This document shows positions 14,114-22,372 of a stretch of 64,000 nt of DNA, in pieces. This DNA is from JAJXWB01 sp965246795 (lineage in GTDB: Bacteria > Pseudomonadota > Alphaproteobacteria > Rhizobiales > Beijerinckiaceae). The DNA is taken from positions 1-64,000 of the forward strand of contig CBDFFN010000004.1 of NCBI GenBank assembly GCA_965246795.1. Direction: 5' to 3'. Within the stretch, counting starts at the first letter, position 1, and the number at the start of each line of letters is the position of its first letter. The translations under genes were made by a program, and so were the position numbers. Below the pieces are notes generated by a model. That model did not search any database, was not told the origin of the DNA, and was given only the letters and a program-made list of their open reading frames with translations.

Positions 14114-15661
14114 TCAGTAGTTGTAGGCGCGCTCGCCGTGATCGGCGACGTCGAGGCCTTCGCGCTCTTCGTCAGCCGTGACGCGCAGACCGACGATCAG
14201 ATCGACGATCTTGTAGATGATCGCCGAGCCGACGCCCGACCACACCAGCGTCGCGACAACCGCCACGCATTGCGAGATCACCTGCTGGCCGAAGGCATAG
14301 GTGCCCGCGTTGTTGCCGGTGATGTTCGTGTAGTCGGTGATGCCCACGCCACCCAGCGTCGGATTGACGAGGATGCCGGTGGCGATCGCGCCGACGATGC
14401 CGCCGATGCAATGGACGCCGAACACGTCGAGCGCGTCGTCGTAGCCGAGGGCATATTTGACCTTCGACACGAAGAACAGCGAGATCGGGCTGACAATCAG
14501 GCCGAGCACGATCGCGCCCATCGGTCCGGCGTAGCCGGAGGCCGGCGTGATCGCGACAAGACCCGCGACCGCACCCGACGCCATGCCGAGCAGCGACGGC
14601 TTGCCCTTCAGCATCCACTCCGTCATCAGCCACGAGAAGGCGGCCGCGCAGGTCGCCAGCATCGTGTTGACGAAGGCGAGCGCCGTCGTACCGTTCGACT
14701 CGAGGTTAGAGCCGGCGTTGAAGCCGAACCAACCCACCCACAGAAGCGACGTGCCGATCATGGTCATCGTCAGCGAGTGCGGCGGCATCGGCTCACGCGG
14801 ATAACCGATGCGCTTGCCGAGCATGATGGCGCCGACGAGGCCCGCGATACCCGCGTTGATGTGCACGACCGTGCCACCGGCGAAGTCGAGCGCGCCCGAA
14901 CCGTTCATCAGGAACTCGCCGATGCCCTTGCCCTGATTGAGCCAGCCGGCCGCGCCGATGAGCTCGTCGATCTTGGCTTGCGCCGCGGCTTTCGTGCCCT
15001 CGGCTGCGAGGCCCTTGGCGGCTGTCGCGAGATCGTCCGGCGACGGCGTTGCCCACACCCAATGCGCGATCGGGAAGTAGATCACCGTGACCCAGAGCAG
15101 CACGAACAGCAGCACTGCGGAGAACTTCATGCGCTCCGCGAAAGCGCCGACGATCAGCGCCGGCGTGATCATCGCGAAGGTCATCTGGAACACCATGTAG
15201 GCGTATTCCGGAATGACGACGCCATTCGAGAAGGTGGCCGACGTGGTCGTCGCATCGACGGTCTTGAGGAACGCCTTGCCGAAGCCTCCGATGTAATAGC
15301 CGCCGGCATCGCCGAGCGAAATGGAGTAGCCGTAAAGCGCCCAGATGATGCCGACCATCGAGACGATCGCCATCACCTGTGTCAGCACGGAGAGCATGTT
15401 CTTGGTGCGAACGAGGCCGCCGTAAAACAGTGCGAGGCCCGGAATCGACATCATCAGGACGAGGAGGCTTGAGGTGAGCATCCAGGCCGTGTCGCCAGGA
15501 TTGGCCTTGAGTGCCGGCGCGGCAGCGGCAGCAGCTGCTACCGGCGCAGTGGCCTGAGGCGTTGCGGTCTGGCCGAAGGCTGCGCTCGCGAAGATGACGG
15601 AGCCGACAAGTCCAAGGGACAACGCGACTCGCGCCCCCCGTGAATTGAAGAACGATTGCAT
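14114..15661 (-). CDS. amtB: Ammonium transporter AmtB
   Basis: 515-residue polytopic protein. A cleavable signal-like N-terminus (MQSFFNSRGARVALSLGLVG to FGQ) and an alanine-rich stretch precede the 11-helix Amt core. The core shows DTAWMLTSSLLVLMMSIPGL, LFYGGLVRTKN, the HINAGIAGLVG region with one pore His, and FGVHCIGGIVGAIATG with the second pore His. A longer periplasmic loop of about 40 residues (PSPDDLATAAKGLAAEG) is present. The start at 15661 is preferred over much longer in-frame options because it begins the signal sequence and leaves glnK intact. Second gene after glnK, 38 bp apart; expression is expected under nitrogen limitation through the sigma-54 promoter upstream of glnK. 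Confidence 0.95.
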   Translation of the reverse strand: MQSFFNSRGARVALSLGLVGSVIFASAAFGQTATPQATAPVAAAAAAAPALKANPGDTAWMLTSSLLVLMMSIPGLALFYGGLVRTKNMLSVLTQVMAIVSMVGIIWALYGYSISLGDAGGYYIGGFGKAFLKTVDATTTSATFSNGVVIPEYAYMVFQMTFAMITPALIVGAFAERMKFSAVLLFVLLWVTVIYFPIAHWVWATPSPDDLATAAKGLAAEGTKAAAQAKIDELIGAAGWLNQGKGIGEFLMNGSGALDFAGGTVVHINAGIAGLVGAIMLGKRIGYPREPMPPHSLTMTMIGTSLLWVGWFGFNAGSNLESNGTTALAFVNTMLATCAAAFSWLMTEWMLKGKPSLLGMASGAVAGLVAITPASGYAGPMGAIVLGLIVSPISLFFVSKVKYALGYDDALDVFGVHCIGGIVGAIATGILVNPTLGGVGITDYTNITGNNAGTYAFGQQVISQCVAVVATLVWSGVGSAIIYKIVDLIVGLRVTADEEREGLDVADHGERAYNY

Positions 15662-15699
15662 GCTTGGTTTCCCGAGTGTGGAAGGAGTGATGGAGCGGG

Positions 15700-16038
15700 T
15701 CACAGCGCGTCGCGGCCCTGTTCGCCCGTGCGGATGCGGACGGCCTGGTCGAGCGTGCTGATGAAAATCTTGCCGTCGCCGATCTGGCCGGTGCGGGCGA
15801 CCGATGCGATCGCCTCGACGACGCCGTCGGTCATCTCGGCGGAGACCGCGACCTCGATCTTCAGTTTGGGGAGAAAGCTCACGGCATATTCGGCGCCGCG
15901 GTAGATTTCCGTATGTCCCTTCTGCCGGCCGTAACCCTTGACCTCGGTTACCGTCAGGCCGTGGACGCCAATCGCCGTCAAAGCGTCGCGAACCTCGTCG
16001 AGCTTGAACGGCTTGATAATGGCCATCACAATTTTCAT
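15700..16038 (-). CDS. glnK: Nitrogen regulatory PII protein GlnK
   Basis: 112-residue trimeric signalling protein that binds ATP/ADP and 2-oxoglutarate and blocks AmtB when nitrogen is sufficient. The T-loop with the uridylylated Tyr is in YRGAEYAVSFLPK, with conserved KPFKLDEVRDAL at the start, GRQKGHTE before the T-loop, and the TGQIGDGKIFI signature near the end. The pairing with amtB marks it as GlnK rather than GlnB. The first gene of the leftward pair. Confidence 0.95.
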   Translation of the reverse strand: MKIVMAIIKPFKLDEVRDALTAIGVHGLTVTEVKGYGRQKGHTEIYRGAEYAVSFLPKLKIEVAVSAEMTDGVVEAIASVARTGQIGDGKIFISTLDQAVRIRTGEQGRDAL

Positions 16039-16130
16039 TTCTCACCTCTTGTCGACCTGCCCAGCCGCCCGGCGGCTGCCCGCTCCGGTCATGGCCCGGA
16101 CGCGCGAACGAGCGCATCCGCCGTAAGCGA

Positions 16131-16146
16131 AACAATTCGCGTGCCA
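16131..16146 (-). promoter_or_regulatory. Sigma-54 promoter of glnK-amtB
   Basis: On the minus strand TGGCAC (16146-16141), five bases, TTGTT (16135-16131) matches the -24/-12 consensus TGGCAC-N5-TTGCW with one mismatch (GT instead of GC at -12). It lies about 93 bp upstream of the glnK ATG, in the orientation expected for NtrC-activated nitrogen genes. I see no convincing NtrC palindrome further upstream. Confidence 0.65.
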
Positions 16147-16235
16147 CACCTGAGGCGCGGCTACATCAAGAGGGATTGGCCCAGATTACCAGGCGGCAAT
16201 GTGAACGCCTAAGAGAAGGTCATTTCGCCTATGAA

Positions 16236-17534
16236 TTAGGCAGATACAGGCCAATTTGCTGGCCTTGGGCCGCCAGTTGCCCAGTCGAGCAATTCAGCTG
16301 TGTGGATTACGGGCACGGGTGATTTGCGGCCAAGCTGCGTGATGCAGCCGATATTGCCGGTCGCGACGACGCCCGGTTTGACCCGCGCGACATTCGCGAG
16401 CTTGCGATCCAGCAGCCGCTCTGACAGCTCCGGCTGCAGAATATTATAGACGCCGGCCGAGCCACAGCAGATGTGGCCCTCCGGTACGTCCTTCACGGTG
16501 AATCCAGCCCGGCGCAACAACGCCCTCGGCCCATCGCCGAGCTTTTGCCCATGCTGCATCGAACAGGCGGAATGATAGGCGACGACCTCCCCCGTCTCGC
16601 GCGCCGGCGGCAGCTCGAGGCCGGTTAGATATTCCGTAATATCGCGCGTCAGTCCCGCGACGCGCGCAGCCCTCTCGGCCCAAACGGGGTCTTCGCGGAA
16701 CATGAAGCCGTAGTCCTTGATCGTCGTACCGCAGCCCGACGCCGTGATGAGGATGGCGTCGATCTGCTTCGCGTCGATGAGTCCGATCCACAGTGCGATA
16801 TTGCGCCGCGCGAAATCGAGCGCCGCATGTTCGCGCCCCATGTGATGCACGAGCGCGCCGCAGCAGCCTTCGCCTGGCGCTGCGACGACTTCGACATTGG
16901 CGCGCGCTAGCAACCGCCGCGTTGCGGCATTGATCGAGGGTGCAAGCACAGGCTGCGCACAGCCTTCGAGAAGGATGACGCGCTTCGTCGCGCCCGGCAC
17001 GTTCACGGGTGCATCTGTCGCCGAAGCTTTCGGTCCCGACGATGCCAGAGCGAGCATCGCAGCGAAACGCCGGCCGATGCCGGGGACCTTACGAACGAGG
17101 GGCGCGAGCGGCCGCGCGAGTTTCCCCAGCGCGAGTGCCGCGCGGAACCGTGCGCGGTAGGGCAGCACGTTCGCGAGCATCGCACGCGTGAGACGATCGA
17201 CGATCGGCCGGGAATAGGTTTCCTCGATATGCGCGCGGGCGTGATCGACAAGGTGCATGTAGTTCACACCCGAAGGACAGGTCGTCATGCAGGACAGGCA
17301 CGACAGGCAGCGGTCGACATGCGTGACGACTTCCTTGCTTGCGGGCTTGCCGCCCTCGAGCATGTCCTTGATCAGATAAATTCGACCACGCGGAGAATCG
17401 AGCTCGTCGCCGAGCAGCAGATAGGTCGGGCATGTTGCGGTGCAGAAGCCGCAATGGACGCAGGAGCGCAGGATTTTCTCCGACGCGCGCATCTGCGGAT
17501 CGGCAAGGGCCTCGGCGGTGAAATTGGTCTGCAT
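16236..17534 (-). CDS. glcF: Glycolate oxidase iron-sulfur subunit GlcF
   Basis: 432-residue subunit carrying two 4Fe-4S clusters: CVHCGFCTATCP near residue 26 and CLSCLSCMTTCP near residue 78. Two cysteine-rich CCG domains follow (EGCCGALVHHMG and GHICCGSAGVYN). It transfers electrons from glycolate oxidation to the quinone pool. The start at 17534 (MQTNFTAEAL) is favoured by GGGAG upstream and matches the usual GlcF N-terminus; an upstream ATG at 17549 exists. Glycolate oxidase normally needs GlcD and GlcE, neither of which is next to it here, so the flavin subunits must be elsewhere or another partner is used. Confidence 0.92.
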   Translation of the reverse strand: MQTNFTAEALADPQMRASEKILRSCVHCGFCTATCPTYLLLGDELDSPRGRIYLIKDMLEGGKPASKEVVTHVDRCLSCLSCMTTCPSGVNYMHLVDHARAHIEETYSRPIVDRLTRAMLANVLPYRARFRAALALGKLARPLAPLVRKVPGIGRRFAAMLALASSGPKASATDAPVNVPGATKRVILLEGCAQPVLAPSINAATRRLLARANVEVVAAPGEGCCGALVHHMGREHAALDFARRNIALWIGLIDAKQIDAILITASGCGTTIKDYGFMFREDPVWAERAARVAGLTRDITEYLTGLELPPARETGEVVAYHSACSMQHGQKLGDGPRALLRRAGFTVKDVPEGHICCGSAGVYNILQPELSERLLDRKLANVARVKPGVVATGNIGCITQLGRKSPVPVIHTAELLDWATGGPRPANWPVSA

Positions 17535-17605
17535 TTGCGCTCCCAGCATCGCATTGTAGCGCGGCGTCGGGAATTGCGAAGTTCCGGGCTAGCTCTTGGA
17601 TCAAG

Positions 17606-17714
17606 AGCATGTCTTTGTCCGCCGAACCGGATTCCACATCGATGTCGCTGTTGCCTCTGCAAACCGGCGAGCCGGTTTGCAGAGGCAACAGCGACATCGC
17701 GCCGGGACACGCTC
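17606..17714. repeat. Dispersed palindromic element, full form with 29-bp hairpin
   Basis: About 109 bp, running from agcatgtc to cgggacacgctc and touching the stop codon of the porin gene. Its centre is a perfect inverted repeat: 29 bases at 17640-17668 are the exact reverse complement of 17671-17699 with a 2-base loop. Shared blocks (ccgaaccggattccacatcg, caacagcgacatc) identify it with the copies at 7479 and 63104. Confidence 0.8.
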
Positions 17715-19128
17715 AATAGCGGATCTGCGTGCGCACCCCGAAGATCGCAGCATTGTGGATGCGGCGAAGTCCCGCAGGATCGCCAGGATCGACCACGCCG
17801 CCGCCCGGACGGATCACGTACTGAAAGGTCGGCTGGATGCCGAAGCCATCCAGGACATTGTAGAGATAGGTCGCCTCGATCGAGCTTTCCGACGTGCGGA
17901 TCGGGGTTTGCAGTCCGCTGAAGAAAGCCGTGTCGCGGTCGAAGGCACGCGCGCGGTTCGAAATGCGCACATAGGAGGCGGCGATACCGAAGGAATCATT
18001 CGGACGTCCGGGGATCAGGCCGGTGAAATTCAGGCCGCCGTCGACATATGCGTTGACGGCGTTTCGATCTGTCGGACTTAGCGACACCCGGATGAAAGCG
18101 CCGATGCCATCGCCATCCGTGCTTCCCGGCATAGAATAAAGCCGCTGGTCGAGAACGCCATAGATGCCGCGATTGCCGCGACGCGGCTGCGCGATGCCGT
18201 TCGATGCCGGGTCCGCCAGTGCGAGGAGATCGGTCGAGTAACGCTGGTCGGCAAAACGGCCGAAGTGATGCCATGCGCCGATATTCACGGAGCCCGGCAA
18301 ATCGCCGATTTTGAAAGCGTACTGACCCTCGCCGATGACGAAAGGCGAATCGCGGAGACGAAAGCGGATGCCGTCATTGTTGCGGACCTGCGGATCGGCA
18401 CTTTGAAAAGCCTTGCGCGGACCCGCGGGATCGCCGTTGAAGACCGCGCCGAGAAACGCGAGTTCGGGTGTCGCCTGGATTTTAAGGCGCGCGCCGGGTG
18501 TTGTGAGCGGATAGGCGGAGCCGCCACTCGGCAGATTGACCGCCGTGATCGTCGGCCAGCCGAACGTGCCGTTGATGAAGAGACTTCCGTAGGACGAGTT
18601 CAGAAATTCCGCATCGGCGCCGAACTGGCCGAGCCGCACATTCACTTTGTCGTCGAAAAGGTCTTTCTCGAACCAGGCCTCCGACAGGCGGGTGGCCGGC
18701 GTTGCTTCGATGTTGCTGTTCGGCTCGAGCGCGCCGATGTTGTAGCGCGTGATCCCGCGGCCGTGAATCTGGAACGCGTTGGCGTGAAAGGTCAGGCCGG
18801 GGATGCCGATCATCTTCTCGAAATCCGCGTCGACGACCAATTCCGCGCGTCCCATATAGGTCGCACCCCGCTTGAGGCCGCCCGACGAATTCCCGAACGC
18901 ATCGCCAATGTAATTGATGCCGAACTGGATGCCGCGCTTTGCAAGCGCCGCGCGCGCACCGAAGAGGCCTCCGAGTTCGGGCGGCAGGCTCGTCGCAATG
19001 GACGGGTCCGGGACGCCGTCGTCTTCGATCGGCGAATCGTCGGCTTGTGCGGGCGCGCCCAGCGCCAGAATGGCAGCGAGGAGTAGGACGGCACGGCGGA
19101 TCGGGAATCGAGGCGCCTTGAACATCAT
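17713..19128 (-). CDS. Carbohydrate-selective porin, OprB family
   Basis: 471-residue outer-membrane protein with a signal peptide (MMFKAPRFPIRRAVLLLAAI, cleavage near AQA). The OprB pattern is seen in LGGLFGARAALAKRGIQFGI, in many alternating aromatic strands (VNVRLGQFGADAEFLNSSYG), and in the FAIASYVRIS-like terminal strands, ending in the aromatic-rich IFGVRTQIRY. OprB porins admit sugars. It shares the family with the C-terminal half of the next gene upstream, so the two leftward porin genes may be functionally paired, although 148 bp and a terminator-like hairpin separate them. Confidence 0.88.
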   Translation of the reverse strand: MMFKAPRFPIRRAVLLLAAILALGAPAQADDSPIEDDGVPDPSIATSLPPELGGLFGARAALAKRGIQFGINYIGDAFGNSSGGLKRGATYMGRAELVVDADFEKMIGIPGLTFHANAFQIHGRGITRYNIGALEPNSNIEATPATRLSEAWFEKDLFDDKVNVRLGQFGADAEFLNSSYGSLFINGTFGWPTITAVNLPSGGSAYPLTTPGARLKIQATPELAFLGAVFNGDPAGPRKAFQSADPQVRNNDGIRFRLRDSPFVIGEGQYAFKIGDLPGSVNIGAWHHFGRFADQRYSTDLLALADPASNGIAQPRRGNRGIYGVLDQRLYSMPGSTDGDGIGAFIRVSLSPTDRNAVNAYVDGGLNFTGLIPGRPNDSFGIAASYVRISNRARAFDRDTAFFSGLQTPIRTSESSIEATYLYNVLDGFGIQPTFQYVIRPGGGVVDPGDPAGLRRIHNAAIFGVRTQIRY

Positions 19129-19172
19129 CCAGACTTACACCACGGCTTGTTAACCGTTTCTTTACGTTAACA

Positions 19173-19213
19173 GATGCCCCGCAAGAGTGCAGGCTTTTGC
19201 GACCTTGGGCATC
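19173..19213. repeat. 41-bp inverted-repeat element, second copy of the CCCGCAARAGT family
   Basis: gatgccc (19173-19179) and gggcatc (19207-19213) form the ends; an inner cgcaagag/cttttgcg repeat is also present. The order of blocks (CCCGCAARAGT, then G-CTTTT-CGA) matches the element at 706-754. It is in the gap between the two porin genes. Confidence 0.5.
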
Positions 19214-19245
19214 CGCCACGCTCTTGATTTTGGCACAGGTTCTCT

Positions 19246-19267
19246 CGGCCGCGTGATCACGCGGCCG
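19246..19267 (-). terminator. Perfect 22-bp palindrome downstream of the fusion porin
   Basis: The 22 bases from 19246 to 19267 (cggccgcgtgatcacgcggc plus cg) read the same on both strands and lie 9 bp beyond the stop codon of the leftward porin. It is a likely transcription terminator hairpin, although no long T-run follows. Confidence 0.55.
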
Positions 19268-19276
19268 GGACGCGCG

Positions 19277-21286
19277 CTAAAATTCCGTATGCAATCGCAA
19301 GGCAAAGATGTTCGCCGGCCCCCGGTCGGCGTTGTAGCCGGGGTTGACGATGTACTGATAGTCGAAGCTCAGCGTCGACCAGGCGTTCAAATTCATCGCG
19401 TAATAGGTCTCGAAGATACTCTCGCGACGGTAGTTCAGCTGCCCATCGCCGATGTTGATGCCAAGGCCGCCCTTTGCGAGAAACGTTCGGTAGCCGCCAT
19501 CCAGTGCATTGATCGCGATCGCCGCGCCGACGCGATCCTTCGGCCGCCCCCAGGGCGTGCCTTTCTGTACAACGCCAATCGCGAAGCTGCGGTCGATGTC
19601 GGTGAACGACATGATCTCGTTGCGGCCAGTGCGGACCGAGAGCCGGCTGAAAAGACCGAGATCGTCGGTCAGTGCCTGTTCGACATTGGCAACGACGCCG
19701 CTGGCCGGCCTGCTCTTGCGCGTAAGTGTAATGTCGCCGCCATAGATCGGGTTGTTGTTGACCTCGTTGAAGCTGCCGGAGAAGCCGCGCGAAAACCAGC
19801 CGGTGAGGCGGATTTTGCCGGGCTGGTCGAAGAGCGAATAACGCGCCTCGATCTCGCCGATATACTGGCCGCGTCGCCCGAGCCGCGTATCGAAATTCAC
19901 GCCGTTCGGCACGTTGGGCAGAAGATAATAGCCTGCGCGCGCCGCCCAATATTTCTGGTTGAGCTCCAGCGCCGCGCCGTAAGTATAACCCTTCTGGTCC
20001 GCCGCATAGTCGAACGCGCCGCCATCCCACATCGCGAAGTTGAGGAAGCCGATGCGCTGGTCGTGCGAATATTGATTACCGTCGAAAATGTCGGGTACCG
20101 CCATCTTGCCGGCCGTGAATGTCAGACGCGAAACATCGACCTTGCCGCCGAACTGGTTTGCGCCGCTCTCGATCTCTTCCTGCTCCCCGCCGAAGCCGAT
20201 CGTCTGGCGCATGAAAAGACGCGCCGTGCTGTAATGCGGATAGCTGAAGCCGGCCTTCTGCGCCTCGCCGTTCGAGAAACCGGCAAGACCTTTCGTCTGA
20301 CTGAGGCCAAAGCCTTGGATCGGCTCCGGGTTGAAATAGAACTCTGTGCCGATCCATGGACGGAAGCCGAGATAGGCCGTCGCGCTGATCGTTTCGCGTG
20401 TCTGTGCGCCGGAGAACAGGCTGTTCGGTCCGCTGTAGCGGGCGCGGAACGGCAACGACGACTGTCCGACCTGCGTCGTCTGTGCGTGGATCGAAAACAT
20501 ATCGAGATTGGGCAGAACACCGCCCCCCGGCACGGCGCCATCAAACGTGCCGAAGCGATAGTTCAGCCCCATCCGCACCTGATTGAGCCGCAGATCGGAG
20601 ACAACGCGCTGACCGGCAAGCGGGAAATTCTGGCCAACGTTACCGAAACGGTCGTGGCGATATTCGAGCTTTCCGCTCCAGCCTTCGCCTAAGTACACCT
20701 CGATACCTGCGCCAGCGCTCCAGCCGAGACGCCAGATGCGCGCGACGTCGGTGTCGTCGGGGCTCGCGATGCCGGTCAACGCCATGCCCGACTGCTGCGT
20801 GCGCGTGACATAGGCCCGCAAGCCGGTGATGCCGCCGGTCGCATAGGCGAGCCATTCGCCGAAGGCAACGCCAACGCGACCGCGCAACGAGCCGTAGGAC
20901 TGCACGCTATCCGCGCGCGAAAAAATGCCGGCCGGCACGAAGAGATCGCGATGCGTCTCCATGAGGTTCGGCGGAAACGTGAGATCGGCCTCGACGCCGA
21001 ACATGGCGCTGCCGCCAATGCGTCCGTTCCAGCCGGCCTGCAGGCCGCCGACGGCGGGTCCGTATTGCTGGTCGTTGACGCTCAAGCGATCAACGCCGTC
21101 GACGCCGGGCTCGCGAGGAGACGCGCGGATGCGCGACTTGCCCCACGCGCCGCCGACATGACCGCCGGCATAGAAGCCGGTCCACCAAGGGCGATCGTCG
21201 GCGTGTGCGGGGATGTTCGCCGCAAACAGCGTCGCTGTGGCGAAGCCGAGCCCGCAACAGAGTCTATGCGCGCCCCGGACGCTCAC
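19277..21286 (-). CDS. Fusion of an Omp31-like barrel and an OprB carbohydrate porin
   Basis: 669 residues from a GTG at 21286. After a signal peptide (cleavage near AHA) the first part, about residues 33-250, looks like the small 8-strand barrel of rhizobial Omp25/Omp31 proteins: WTGFYAGGHVGGAWG, VGGLQAGWNG, FGVEADLTF, LRGRVGVAFGEWLAYATGG, and a closing VRMGLNYRFG. The second part, about residues 265-669, is an OprB porin (TAYLGFRPWIGTEFYFNPE, GKMAVPDIFDGNQYSHD, final ANIFALRLHTEF). The join reads continuously with no sign of frameshift. Such a protein would form two barrels in the outer membrane or use the first as an accessory domain. No strong fixed substrate can be inferred. Confidence 0.85.
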   Translation of the reverse strand: MSVRGAHRLCCGLGFATATLFAANIPAHADDRPWWTGFYAGGHVGGAWGKSRIRASPREPGVDGVDRLSVNDQQYGPAVGGLQAGWNGRIGGSAMFGVEADLTFPPNLMETHRDLFVPAGIFSRADSVQSYGSLRGRVGVAFGEWLAYATGGITGLRAYVTRTQQSGMALTGIASPDDTDVARIWRLGWSAGAGIEVYLGEGWSGKLEYRHDRFGNVGQNFPLAGQRVVSDLRLNQVRMGLNYRFGTFDGAVPGGGVLPNLDMFSIHAQTTQVGQSSLPFRARYSGPNSLFSGAQTRETISATAYLGFRPWIGTEFYFNPEPIQGFGLSQTKGLAGFSNGEAQKAGFSYPHYSTARLFMRQTIGFGGEQEEIESGANQFGGKVDVSRLTFTAGKMAVPDIFDGNQYSHDQRIGFLNFAMWDGGAFDYAADQKGYTYGAALELNQKYWAARAGYYLLPNVPNGVNFDTRLGRRGQYIGEIEARYSLFDQPGKIRLTGWFSRGFSGSFNEVNNNPIYGGDITLTRKSRPASGVVANVEQALTDDLGLFSRLSVRTGRNEIMSFTDIDRSFAIGVVQKGTPWGRPKDRVGAAIAINALDGGYRTFLAKGGLGINIGDGQLNYRRESIFETYYAMNLNAWSTLSFDYQYIVNPGYNADRGPANIFALRLHTEF

Positions 21287-21382
21287 CCTACAAAACCCTC
21301 CGACTGCATCGCGATCGCGATCTACGACACCGCAACAATGCGGCGACCTGAATTTAGCAACGGCTATAATTTCACGTCCATG

Positions 21383-22372
21383 CTATTTTAGAAGCGTTGT
21401 GCCGGTTTCGAGCCTTTGCCACGCACTTTCTTCGCCGGGGAGACCAAAACGCAACAGTTCCGGTCGATCCGCAAAGGCCCGCGTGAGGATGCCCTGCCCG
21501 CACAGTGCAGCCCAATATGCCGAAGCTTCCGGGTGGCGTGCGAGACGGAACAGCGTCGTGCCACCGATGATGTCGAAGCCGGCTGTCTTCAGAAGCGCAT
21601 CGAGACGATCCGCATTTTTCGCAAGACGCGCGCGCGACGAGTCCTGCCAGTGAACATCGGCCAGTGCGCGACACCCGATCGTTATGGCCGGGCCCGATAC
21701 GGCCCACGGCCCAAGATGCTCGCTCAAACGCGCAGCAATGCCCGGCGGCGCGATCGCGAAGCCAAGTCGCAAACCTGCGAGGCCGAAGAATTTGCCTAGG
21801 GAACGCAGCACGATCACGCGCCGCGTTGCGACATGCGAAACGAAGCTTGCATCGCGCGGCAACACATCCGCGAACGACTCGTCGACGATCAACAGCTTGC
21901 CGTCCGATGCGAGAGCATCGAGCGCATTGGGTGCTACGATGCGGCCGTCGGGATTGTTGGGATTGACGACGACCGCGACATCCGCGCCGCGCATATCGTC
22001 GAGCGTCGCTGCCGTCGTCACATCCGCGCCGGACACGCGCCAACGGTGTGCATGCTCATCGTAGGTCGGAGCAAGGATGGCGACCGTCTTCGCGCCAAAC
22101 AGCAGCGGCAGAAGCTGGATGAGTATCTGCACGCCGGGCGACGCAACGACGCAAGCCGGTTCCGGCGCGCCATAAGTCTTCGCCGCCACCGTTTCGAGCG
22201 CGGCGGCCTCTTCCGCTTCCGGCAAACGCGCCCATACGGCGGGCGGAATGTCCCCGAAAGGATAGGCGACGGGATTGATGCCGGTCGACAGATCGAGCCA
22301 CGGCTTTGGTGCATCGGGAAAGGCGCGTTGTGCCGCAAGCAATCCGCCGCCGTGATGGATTACATCGCTCAC
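21383..22372 (-). CDS. cobD: Threonine-phosphate decarboxylase (L-threonine-O-3-phosphate to aminopropanol phosphate)
   Basis: 329-residue PLP enzyme of the class I/II aminotransferase fold that makes the aminopropanol linker of cobalamin. Visible: IHHGGGL near the N-terminus, DLSTGINP, VVVNPNNPDGR, DESFADV, and the PLP-binding Lys in LRSLGKFFGLAGLRLG. GTG start at 22372, overlapping the cobQ stop by 4 nt, so the pair is translationally coupled. In alphaproteobacterial naming the same function is often called cobC. Confidence 0.9.
   Translation of the reverse strand: MSDVIHHGGGLLAAQRAFPDAPKPWLDLSTGINPVAYPFGDIPPAVWARLPEAEEAAALETVAAKTYGAPEPACVVASPGVQILIQLLPLLFGAKTVAILAPTYDEHAHRWRVSGADVTTAATLDDMRGADVAVVVNPNNPDGRIVAPNALDALASDGKLLIVDESFADVLPRDASFVSHVATRRVIVLRSLGKFFGLAGLRLGFAIAPPGIAARLSEHLGPWAVSGPAITIGCRALADVHWQDSSRARLAKNADRLDALLKTAGFDIIGGTTLFRLARHPEASAYWAALCGQGILTRAFADRPELLRFGLPGEESAWQRLETGTTLLK

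Noticed and set aside
14003..15472. 489-codon plus-strand frame opposite amtB
   Set aside because: Antisense to clear ammonium transporter coding sequence; no ribosome site, Arg/Asp-rich composition.
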